Shown here: positions 56,701 to 64,000 of the stretch, in pieces | Numbering within the stretch: position 1 is the first letter of the stretch | How the letters are laid out: the number at the start of each line of letters is the position of its first letter | DNA from: a virus | DNA length: 64,000 nt | Reading direction: 5' to 3' (one strand) | IMG/VR virus record: IMGVR_UViG_3300047157_000068 | Coordinates: 51,837 to 115,836 of that record | Translations under genes and position numbers: made by a program | Notes under the pieces: model-generated | Seen by the model: only the letters and a program-made list of their open reading frames with translations | Database searches by the model: none | What the model was told of the DNA's origin: nothing

Positions 56701-59700
56701 TCATTTCTTGCGGTGATAAAGCATTATCCATTCTAATAGCAAGCTGATCATTATTAAACATTGATGCAGCTTTATTATAAACTGTATCTGGTTTAGCTGT
56801 TAGGTTATTTATATTTTTAACATACTCTGTATATGGATCACCTTGACCAAACTCTATAAAATTATTATTATCATCTAAATAATATTCTTTAATTTTTGCA
56901 TATACTTTATCTATATCAAAATCTGCACCTGATACTTCAACTATTTCTTTAGGAAATATAGCAGAAGAGCCATAATAAGCAGGTAGAAAATCTACAATCT
57001 TTATGTTTACAGCAGAGTGTTTATCTTGAGTTGGTATACGTACACCAAACATCTTAGATATAGCATCAGGAATTTTAGCATCTGTATTAGCAATTAAATC
57101 CATTACATTCTTATCCATTGCCGGCATAACAACTTCACTATATCTTTCACCAGTTTTAGTAGATGCATCAGCAGGATTAGTATAACCCATTAGCCCTGTT
57201 CTTAAAACATCTAGAATAACTATACCTTCTGGATAAACACCATCTCCTGGAACTCTATCTGCAAAGTCTCCTTTGTATTGACTTTCTCTTAATATTTCAG
57301 ATCTTACAGGTATACCATTTTTAACTTCATATACTTTTCTATAATATCTAGTACCAAAAGATGATACTAAAGCTAGCGCTGTACCAGGAACTTTTTCTCT
57401 TAATGTACCTTTACTAAAATATGAAAGAAATAGTTGTTCATACTTCTTAGCTGTAAAAGGATTATTAAGATTAAACTTTTGTTCATTTTTATCTGATGTA
57501 AAAAACTCTAATAAATTTGATGCTGAGCCAGATGCCTTTAAAGAATTTTGTGCATAGTCTAAAAATGCTCCAAGATTAGGTGTTATAGCACCTTTCTTTT
57601 TAGATAATTTAAATTCATCTAGTGCTGTATCAAAAGTAAATACTAGGTTTCTTTTATTTTTATATTTTAATATTACTCTTTGTGATGTTGCAGCATTATA
57701 TAATCTTCTAACATCACCAACGTTCATTGTTTCACCTTTTTCATTTAAACCCAGCCCAGGTATTTTAACTGTATCATCTTGTTCAGATGTAATTATATCC
57801 TTAATCTGAGTCATGTCAGTAATTTCCATCTTATTGGATGGCTGAATAACTTGAAGCCCCAAGTACTCTGTACTTAATTTAGTAGATTTTAAATTCTGAC
57901 TTAAATCAAAACCGCTTGAGTCATCATTTAATTTGTTTACAGTATTCTTCATCATCTTTACAGCTGATAATGGGGCAGCCATAGCAAAGTTTTTATTGGC
58001 TTCCTCATTGGCTTCCATTTGCTCACGTAAATAATGAAGCTGCTCTTTAGTTGGTTTAGGTTCCCACTTACCTAACTCAGCATTATAATTAGATGTATAC
58101 TCTTTTGTTAAGACAGTAACAGACATTTTAACTGCTGTTTTACCATCCATGTAAACATACTTTTTAGAATTTATAAGTTCTTGTTTTTTTGCAAGACCTA
58201 TAGGTTTGTCTTCAGTTCCAAATATAGCATCACTGTTTGGTGCTTGTCCAATGTCAAGTGTATCATACATGCTAGCCATAGAAGGACTTAACCTACCAAA
58301 ACCAAATGTAGCATACCTTGATCCTTTAGTTGTAATATATGCTTGTGCATCTGCACTATCAATATCATTACCTGTTAAAGATGATTGCTCTGTTATTTCA
58401 TCAAATACAAACATATCAAAGTTTGTACTTGCATGATTTATTCCAAGTTCAGGTGCAGACAATACACTGTATGCACTATAGTATGCGGCATTATTTAACT
58501 TAGCTCTTTTAACTTTATCAACCATACTTTGCAGTGTCATTGCTTGATCACCTAGTAAAAGGTCATTAATAGAAGCTGAGTTAATCCAGTTATTAAAAAA
58601 TATCTGTTGTAGGTTATGAGATTCATTGGTGTTTAAGTTTAATTGACTACCAGCTAAATCAACCATAGTTCTAGCAACTCCTTGACCTATAGTCAATCCT
58701 TGTCTAACTTGAGTTGATAAATTATCTTTTACTTTTAGTTTTGTAATTAATTCATTAAACTCTTCAAATGCTCCATTCAAACTTGAAGTAACTTCATTTT
58801 TTATAGTTGATCTTGACACACCTATAGCTAGCTTAACACCTTGATCAAAAGTCATTACTTGTTTTTGCTTACCTGCATTAATAGCTACATTAGCTAGTGT
58901 TTGTTGAGTAATAGGATCTAACAATAATCCTGTGTTTGCAAAACTAAATGCTCTACCTTGCATGGAGTCATTATATCCTTGAATATCACCACCAAGCTCA
59001 CCAAAAGCAATAGCTTCTCTATTTATCCTTTCAAACTCTGAAGCTATTCTATCTATAAACGCATTTACTAGTTGAGGAGTAAGCTCAACGTTTTCACCTT
59101 TCATAGTTACAGCTTTTATTACAGGCAAACTTGTTAAGTCTCCAGTATTAGCTGCTTCCATTACTCTTAAAAATACAGGTGCTGTTGCTATAGGTAGCTT
59201 TCCAACACCTTCTACTGAATCTACTTTACCTGTTCTTCTGTTAAAATTAGATACATAATTATTAATTAATGATACAGCAAACTCTTTTGGTGTAAACTCC
59301 CCAAAGCTTTGTGTAGACTTACTATCTTCTAAAGATGTATTTAATATATCTTCTGCAACGCTATCATTAAGATCTGTTGTAACAATAGATTTAATTTTGC
59401 TACCCGCAATTCTAGTTACTTTTATTCTACCTTGAGATGATAAATTTCTAAATGCCTCATTATTTAATAAATAATTATTGCTTAGATATTCATCATTTGA
59501 TAGTTGATCTATTTTTTTTGGATTATTTAATGCAGATATTGCTTTTAAATGATAAGTTGGAAGTTGATGACCATAAACTAAATCACCATTTGGATTAATA
59601 AATGATGATGCACCAATTGATTCATCAAAGATTGCATTATTTAAACTTATATAAGTAAGTCTAGATGCCATACCATCTGATTTCTTAGAGAAAATATTAT

Positions 59701-62700
59701 CATCTCTATACATAAGATCATATAGAGTTACTAAAAACTGCTCAGATATAGGCTCAATAGAGTAAGCGTTATATAATATTTTTTGCTCTGGATCTAATTT
59801 AGCATAATCAAAAGTCTTAATGTAACTATAGTTTAAATACATTGGACTTAACCTTATACCTGTTAGATCAAATAATTTTTGAGAATGCTCTCTAGCTTTC
59901 TCATCACTCTTTTCACTAGTTAAGTATTTGGTTTTGTCACCTAAAACAAGAGACATGTTTTTAACTAAGTCAAGCAAGTCATCAATTTTTTGACCAGACT
60001 CATCTAAATTCATTTCTTTCCTCTTAGTTATATAAGCTTGTGACCACTCATCTAATTGTGAGTTAATATCATCACGTTCTGAGGCAGTGTATATTAATAT
60101 GTTTCCTGCACCATCTCTTTCATTAAATATATAATCTACTTTATAGTTTTCAAAACCTTTAACTATTGACTGCAATAGACTAGCATTGGTAACATTTATA
60201 AAAGGTGATTCAGAAGACAAAGACTTTATATCTAGATTTGCATCATTAAATAATTTGTCAACTACTGCTGCCATATTAGGATTTAACCTAGAGTATGAAT
60301 ACATACGTCTAAGCATAACAGCCTGATCACTTATATTAGATACAGCTTTTAGTAAACCATTATATGCTTCATTAAATTTAACAGGAACAATTAATGGTTC
60401 TCCTTCCGTTAATTCTGTCTTACCAAAAAAGTCTACATCTTTCATTGTTGAAGTAGCAATGTAAGACCTCACCTTTTTAGTTAATGAATTAAACCCTCCT
60501 ATCTCAGATGCATCTTTGTCAAATTCATCTGCTTTTCTTAATCCAGTTGAATCTTCTTCTGCTTCTGATTTAAATTCACTCTCATTATCTTGATCTGATA
60601 TTATATTAATTAAACCAAAAACCTCTTTCTTTATATCTTCAGGGTAATTAGTAAATGCATCCTCTAATTCTTCAAGTTGTTTTATTTTTCCTGCTCCTAA
60701 AATTTTATTGCTAGCATCTTCTGGATCAAGTAAAATTCTAAAGTCACGTGCAATACTCTTATAAACATCTTCAGGGTTATAGCTTTCTTCTTCTAAGTTA
60801 TTAACTCTAGTTATAAACATACCGGCCATTGATCTAATTAATGGATCAATTACCATTGAATCAACATATAAAAACCCTGATACATTCTCATCTTTAGATA
60901 CCACATCGTGTCTTACCAATGCATTTGCAACAGTAATTCCAGCATCTGATGTGAATTCATTTAATTGTACAGTTGCACTTTTAAATTTACCAGCATCAAT
61001 ATTTTCATACAATGTTTGTAATTCATTAGGGGTATACTTAGATAACACACCTTTAATCCACTCAATTATCTTAGTAAAGAATGATTTAATCTCTGTGTTA
61101 GTCTTAGTACTTCTTGGGTCCTTTTTAAATGCTTCAAACTCATCAGCCAAGTATTCTTCTATAAACTCATTCTCTAATTCAATATCAGAAAGATCTTCAT
61201 ATTGTTTTGCGGTTGTTCTAAATTTTTCTAATTCAGCTTTATACTTTGAACCATACTTGCTTTTTAATTCTGACTTACCAAGTTTTCTATATCTATCTAT
61301 TTGTTCTTGTGTAAGTAGCATTCTAAAGACACCATGAAATGCTTCATGATATTTAAAAGGATTATTAGCACCAACATATACAGTACCGTTTACACTTACC
61401 CCTCCTGCTATCTTATGTATATCTAAAACAAAAGCACCAACTCTTTTATAACCTTTAGTTATGCCATTATCTGCTAGAGTAAGTACATCTTCTATACCTA
61501 TTATAGATGGTAATGATTCATTTGCCCAATCTAAAAACTCATTGTAGTCTTCTATTCTCTCTACTTCAGTAGTTGCTTCAACTAATTTGTTTGCTGTCTT
61601 AGAAAGTTTTTTAACTATTGCAAGTTGTTTTTGATATTCTTTGCTTTCATCTAATGCATCAATTTTAGCTGCACCTTTTAATCCTTCTGTTAGTGTAGCT
61701 TTTAGTTCTTTAAGTTTAGCTTTTTCTTTATCTAGTGTTGTCTCCTTTGTTTTTTCTTGTGGTTTAAGACTTCCTATGCCACCTGCAGCAGCAACACGTA
61801 AATTAACCCCATTAGAAATAACAGGGTTATTCATCATTTTTTCTTCTGCTTCATTTAGAGGCTCTCCTCTAAGCATTTTATTTATTATATGCTCAATGCC
61901 TACAGGATGACCTTGAAAATCATTATCAATTCTAGATATTAATTCTTCCTCTGACATATCAAGAACACTGTCATCAGACTCTTCAGATATCTCAGGTAGT
62001 GCTACTTCTTCTTCAATTCTCTTATCCTCATTCTTAGGTCTAACACTTGCAAATGCCACAGCTTGTTGTGCTAGTATTGCATCTGACTCAGCAGAAAGAA
62101 CTAATGAGTTGTCTGTTACTACTTCAATTCCAACTTCAGTTGTACTCTTATCTACTATATCTTGAGCAGGGGCACCTGATGCAAAAGACTTTCTTATATT
62201 TTTGTCTCTTACTTGTGCATTATTTGCAGCAACTTTTTCTAATTTATTATACTTAGTAATTAAACTTTCTATTATTTTAACGGCACTTGTATCTGAATTA
62301 ACAACAGGAAAGTCAATGCTTACAGATTCTATATTGACTATCTCTTCTCCTTTTTGTTGATCCAATTGAATAAATATACTTCCATCTTGCCCAACTTTTA
62401 AATCAAGAAGATTTCCAGGATAACTACTTAAAAATAATTTATCTGATAATTCTTCATTGTATTTAACAGCCGCAGCATTTCTTTTGAGATCATCTTTTAT
62501 TGCTTGAATTTCTTTAGCTTTATCAACAATCTCTACAAAAAGAGCTTCTTTTTCTTCTTTTGTATATGTCACTGCTTTAAGATTAACTAAAGCATAAGTA
62601 CCATTTGGTAGCTTAACTGCAGCAAGATATCTATCTGTTCCTGCTAGCAAACTATCTCTAGTAATTCCTTGTTTTTCTAATTGATTTAGTACTTTATTCT

Positions 62701-64000
62701 TTAAATCAACTTCATCAGTAGCAGATGTGGTATAGTTAAATATTCTACCACCTTGTTTTTTATCATACTTTAAATCAAATATAAAGTAGTTATTATTTTC
62801 ATCTGCATATTGATAATCTAATGCAGGCATATAAACAGGGTTACCTTTACTATATACAATCCTTCCTCCTTTTGAATCAAGCTTTATATTAAAAGGTAGA
62901 TCTTTTATACTAAAGTATTGTTTCTCTTCTGCTACTCCAAGATTATTAAATGTTGTAGTAAGCATAGAGTTTAATGTAAATGCTTTTTGAATTTCTTTTA
63001 ACTGTTCTTCGGTAGTTATACTTTTACCAAATGGAGTATACATTACATTCTGAGCTTGTCTTAGATTCATTGATCTAGGATCTACATTAGCTCCTGTTAG
63101 TTGATCTTTAATTAAAAATGAAGCATTGTTCATATATGCAAATATTCCATCTGGTGAATCAGAAGGTTGTATTTTCTTTTCTAATAGTTTTTGATTTATC
63201 CTATCTTGTGTTACAGTATTATTAATTCTAATACCCACAACATATTCACTACTATATCTTTTAATTAATGGGTTTGAGCTTTTATATTGATAACCAGACA
63301 TATTCTGAACAGAATACTCTTTTACAGTCTGTGGATTTGGATTTCTATATACAACAAACTCTAACTGTTCTCTTTCAGCTGGTGTCAACTCTTTTAGTAT
63401 AGCTTTAAGTCTTTCTTTGCCTTCGGCATTTTCATATGTTAAAGCTTGTGCTATTTGCTCATCTGATAAACCTTTCTTGTCAGATCTATTTGCATGTGCA
63501 TAAGGAGACAATAATGATTGAATGTCTAACTTACTAACTGAGTCATCTAATACATCCATTGTTATTTCTTCAACAGAAAAAACATTCTTAAACTCTCCTT
63601 GTTTTATATATTCAAATTTTCTTGTTGATATAGGCCCAACATTATTAGATTCTTTAATTACTCTAAGCTTTTGATTTTTACCAAATTTCTTTGAGCTGTT
63701 GGGTTTTTGAATTATAATATACTTCTCACTTCCTTTGTAAATAGACATTCCATAAAACAAACCACTAACACCATCAAACTCAAAAGTTGTTGAATCAGGA
63801 GCTTGATCATCAAGAGCAGACAAAGCATCATAAGCTGTAGCAGCAGCATTTTCATTAAACGTACCTCTTGTTGATTCAAATTGTTGATCAACAAAATCTA
63901 ATAAATCTGAACTTAACTTGTTTCCTTTTTTATCTAGCAACTCATAAATAGTTATAGGCTCCTGTCCAGGAACTTTTACTACTCTTTTATATAAGTCTGC
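53768..64000 (-). CDS. Giant virion RNA polymerase polyprotein (N-terminus beyond the right edge)
   Basis: The frame is open from 64000 to the stop at 53768: at least 3,410 residues. A TTG at 63940 is not a true start, since coding (LYKRVVKVPGQEPITIYELL) continues upstream. Numbering from 63940: a zincin domain has the metal motif KYHEAFHGVF at about 864-873. The catalytic double-psi barrel of a crAss-type RNA polymerase is recognised by VEVSGADFDIDKVYAK with DxDxD at 2340-2344, as in the Cellulophaga phage phi14:2 enzyme gp66. The C-terminal ~300 residues are Gln/Asn/Glu-rich. Expected to be packaged, injected, and to transcribe early genes. The fusion of protease and polymerase is striking. 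Confidence 0.8.
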   Translation of the reverse strand, partial: ADLYKRVVKVPGQEPITIYELLDKKGNKLSSDLLDFVDQQFESTRGTFNENAAATAYDALSALDDQAPDSTTFEFDGVSGLFYGMSIYKGSEKYIIIQKPNSSKKFGKNQKLRVIKESNNVGPISTRKFEYIKQGEFKNVFSVEEITMDVLDDSVSKLDIQSLLSPYAHANRSDKKGLSDEQIAQALTYENAEGKERLKAILKELTPAEREQLEFVVYRNPNPQTVKEYSVQNMSGYQYKSSNPLIKRYSSEYVVGIRINNTVTQDRINQKLLEKKIQPSDSPDGIFAYMNNASFLIKDQLTGANVDPRSMNLRQAQNVMYTPFGKSITTEEQLKEIQKAFTLNSMLTTTFNNLGVAEEKQYFSIKDLPFNIKLDSKGGRIVYSKGNPVYMPALDYQYADENNNYFIFDLKYDKKQGGRIFNYTTSATDEVDLKNKVLNQLEKQGITRDSLLAGTDRYLAAVKLPNGTYALVNLKAVTYTKEEKEALFVEIVDKAKEIQAIKDDLKRNAAAVKYNEELSDKLFLSSYPGNLLDLKVGQDGSIFIQLDQQKGEEIVNIESVSIDFPVVNSDTSAVKIIESLITKYNKLEKVAANNAQVRDKNIRKSFASGAPAQDIVDKSTTEVGIEVVTDNSLVLSAESDAILAQQAVAFASVRPKNEDKRIEEEVALPEISEESDDSVLDMSEEELISRIDNDFQGHPVGIEHIINKMLRGEPLNEAEEKMMNNPVISNGVNLRVAAAGGIGSLKPQEKTKETTLDKEKAKLKELKATLTEGLKGAAKIDALDESKEYQKQLAIVKKLSKTANKLVEATTEVERIEDYNEFLDWANESLPSIIGIEDVLTLADNGITKGYKRVGAFVLDIHKIAGGVSVNGTVYVGANNPFKYHEAFHGVFRMLLTQEQIDRYRKLGKSELKSKYGSKYKAELEKFRTTAKQYEDLSDIELENEFIEEYLADEFEAFKKDPRSTKTNTEIKSFFTKIIEWIKGVLSKYTPNELQTLYENIDAGKFKSATVQLNEFTSDAGITVANALVRHDVVSKDENVSGFLYVDSMVIDPLIRSMAGMFITRVNNLEEESYNPEDVYKSIARDFRILLDPEDASNKILGAGKIKQLEELEDAFTNYPEDIKKEVFGLINIISDQDNESEFKSEAEEDSTGLRKADEFDKDASEIGGFNSLTKKVRSYIATSTMKDVDFFGKTELTEGEPLIVPVKFNEAYNGLLKAVSNISDQAVMLRRMYSYSRLNPNMAAVVDKLFNDANLDIKSLSSESPFINVTNASLLQSIVKGFENYKVDYIFNERDGAGNILIYTASERDDINSQLDEWSQAYITKRKEMNLDESGQKIDDLLDLVKNMSLVLGDKTKYLTSEKSDEKAREHSQKLFDLTGIRLSPMYLNYSYIKTFDYAKLDPEQKILYNAYSIEPISEQFLVTLYDLMYRDDNIFSKKSDGMASRLTYISLNNAIFDESIGASSFINPNGDLVYGHQLPTYHLKAISALNNPKKIDQLSNDEYLSNNYLLNNEAFRNLSSQGRIKVTRIAGSKIKSIVTTDLNDSVAEDILNTSLEDSKSTQSFGEFTPKEFAVSLINNYVSNFNRRTGKVDSVEGVGKLPIATAPVFLRVMEAANTGDLTSLPVIKAVTMKGENVELTPQLVNAFIDRIASEFERINREAIAFGELGGDIQGYNDSMQGRAFSFANTGLLLDPITQQTLANVAINAGKQKQVMTFDQGVKLAIGVSRSTIKNEVTSSLNGAFEEFNELITKLKVKDNLSTQVRQGLTIGQGVARTMVDLAGSQLNLNTNESHNLQQIFFNNWINSASINDLLLGDQAMTLQSMVDKVKRAKLNNAAYYSAYSVLSAPELGINHASTNFDMFVFDEITEQSSLTGNDIDSADAQAYITTKGSRYATFGFGRLSPSMASMYDTLDIGQAPNSDAIFGTEDKPIGLAKKQELINSKKYVYMDGKTAVKMSVTVLTKEYTSNYNAELGKWEPKPTKEQLHYLREQMEANEEANKNFAMAAPLSAVKMMKNTVNKLNDDSSGFDLSQNLKSTKLSTEYLGLQVIQPSNKMEITDMTQIKDIITSEQDDTVKIPGLGLNEKGETMNVGDVRRLYNAATSQRVILKYKNKRNLVFTFDTALDEFKLSKKKGAITPNLGAFLDYAQNSLKASGSASNLLEFFTSDKNEQKFNLNNPFTAKKYEQLFLSYFSKGTLREKVPGTALALVSSFGTRYYRKVYEVKNGIPVRSEILRESQYKGDFADRVPGDGVYPEGIVILDVLRTGLMGYTNPADASTKTGERYSEVVMPAMDKNVMDLIANTDAKIPDAISKMFGVRIPTQDKHSAVNIKIVDFLPAYYGSSAIFPKEIVEVSGADFDIDKVYAKIKEYYLDDNNNFIEFGQGDPYTEYVKNINNLTAKPDTVYNKAASMFNNDQLAIRMDNALSPQEMNRLTDQEGENKFNEDSLRAALMLGLPATKKQFTDYVEKHGNPNEAVLNNKILDYNYALAGNEGMTGTELLQQDLKKDLPIAYQAADIEVLKTAFNNLVANPDIQLFKDRQDSPVDVDSLTGMIKSFEANKGAAIGAVVLPNVYLNLLTEYNIDLFKPFKLGNVPYNGFGGKIINGERKQDIISSLVTMETDNAKERFISKLGLNIHAVGMAANMISLGIPLETTLLLLNSAEVRDLYDLSQNKVDNTSPNLKMLLDSRIASLKAKVTEEKNKNGKVKFAQVNKDLLVKAVDSTKDLSDNERLQILYAFSRLNKIKNWTAKMRPAVVLSQGLPQNVPTTKKNIKDLQELFGKDAQADVTSIFKSKTWQSTNLKVFSQIYQDLLPNVLLTMSPEFAEILSPVNDNLDIDNNKFGFDTAAKVEQDLLSYLTIKSYKHLLNNSSSNAAPVTNNLIYPGPINEADLSIVKMIRDEKTRRSENNEESNFFLDSFVGTEYATDNGNTTGLNIATSNTWRRLNAANLIDLQTSFAKLYGGLETRDLAISILHYMMVKDGLQLKYGSLLKAMSPFVMEKYLNNVNTVELALKGIIPYEKAFGITKEELIKEFKEGYLESNPTGPILRNYKTSDVEYLPVEEVVYIKDEMEDNGKMIDYFRLDLSDAMSKTYKLFKRDEEADVVDGKVAYRLVPSMGSNQQFAAGFVGGPRLTYIQTRNINSNTPVNDVIRSVQPIQQSSKVKVVNEVYDKISDDSYSLNLKYKGRNYDMAISRNGEIIDPSFYNPNTLKDIDVNPSIFNFSSEDIKNIFLEIEQPMQQTGEAGASVGVSAVETQQKQDILRTPGAIIEVTNNSVEVKENDEQANTNIADTAKALEALSDLTASGTFDEVANAEMENNSQTLDTRTEEQQSQENQLKLDLAESEEMSEVVSLEKWWSDNVAGNTEAEKKMSEQGINSLQDAMFAYGDLFSQTELGEQELIDRLKCLL

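Noticed and set aside
63940-63940. TTG at 63940 as the start of the giant gene
   Set aside because: The frame continues in clean coding sequence to base 64000 (LYKRVVKVPGQEPITIYELL), so the gene is cut by the window edge and the TTG is an internal Leu codon.
1-64000. Stop-codon recoding (TAG or TGA read as an amino acid), known in some crAss-like phages
   Set aside because: TAG, TGA and TAA all terminate long conserved genes at plausible places, several at tight operon junctions, and no suppressor tRNA is present. The frame breaks involve indels rather than in-frame stops.
1-64000. CRISPR arrays, transposons, insertion sequences and diversity-generating retroelements
   Set aside because: No regularly spaced repeats, transposase, reverse transcriptase or template/variable repeat pair was seen. 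The repeats found are fibre modules or short regulatory motifs.
1-64000. A temperate lifestyle
   Set aside because: No integrase, excisionase, CI-type repressor or attachment site was recognised in the window; the gene content is that of a lytic phage. The unseen remainder of the genome could change this.

Overview
The window looks like the central part of a large, AT-rich, strictly lytic tailed-phage genome, most probably a crAss-like phage (Crassvirales) infecting a member of the Bacteroidota. The grounds for this are as follows. A terminase large subunit sits at the left edge. There is an IHF/HU-type DNA-binding protein and a GroES-like co-chaperonin. The replication block holds a family B DNA polymerase, a SNF2-type helicase, a DnaB-type helicase, a toprim primase, a Sak4-type RecA-fold ATPase, an SSB-like protein, uracil-DNA glycosylase and RusA. 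At the right edge are two giant minus-strand genes, one carrying an HExxH zincin motif and the DxDxD signature of the crAss-type virion RNA polymerase. Bacteroidota signs are TAnnTTTG promoter elements, lipoprotein signal peptides and AT-rich translation starts without Shine-Dalgarno sequences. No integrase, repressor or excision gene was recognised. TAG, TGA and TAA all act as stops.

Layout. (1) 1-6902, minus strand: a packaging/virion/lysis block (TerL, GroES-like, PD-(D/E)XK nuclease, zinc protein, IHF/HU, T7-lysozyme-type amidase, and several tiny lysine-rich proteins). (2) 6903-10470: an accessory, presumably early region on the plus strand with long noncoding stretches. It holds a 14-base motif repeated three times, two copies of which follow covarying UUCC hairpins, and a roughly 400-nt densely structured noncoding segment (8979-9390). 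Two small lipoproteins and a membrane protein follow. (3) 10471-35049, plus strand: small accessory genes, three abutting tRNA genes (Arg-UCU, Leu-UAA, Ile2-CAU), and the replication, recombination and nucleotide-metabolism genes. Inside this block is a MoxR ATPase/VWA cassette with two paralogous partners. (4) 35100-44068, minus strand: virion fibres with shared N-terminal peptides, a holin-like membrane protein and small basic proteins. (5) 44329-47130, plus strand: class I ribonucleotide reductase (nrdB, nrdA) plus a lipoprotein. (6) 47120-64000, minus strand: a holin, a spanin-like lipoprotein, a 1,923-residue protein with an embedded PD-(D/E)XK nuclease, and the RNA-polymerase giant, which runs past the right edge.

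How the parts fit together. The giant polymerase is expected to be packaged and injected to start transcription. Host RNA polymerase probably reads the TAnnTTTG promoters in the plus-strand blocks. The replication block is nearly self-sufficient: primase, helicases, proofreading polymerase, SSB/Sak4 recombination, RusA, nucleases, and nucleotide supply and clean-up by NrdAB, MazG-like, a DUF5664-like protein and UDG. The tRNAs read AGA, UUA and AUA, codons favoured by AT-rich genes.

Caution. At least six genes between 10.4 and 18 kb, and one at 41.4 kb, are interrupted by single-base frame changes, mostly inside A6/A7 runs, although both reading-frame halves look coding. These may be assembly errors, real decay or slippage. 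They are annotated as full-span genes with the frame change noted.
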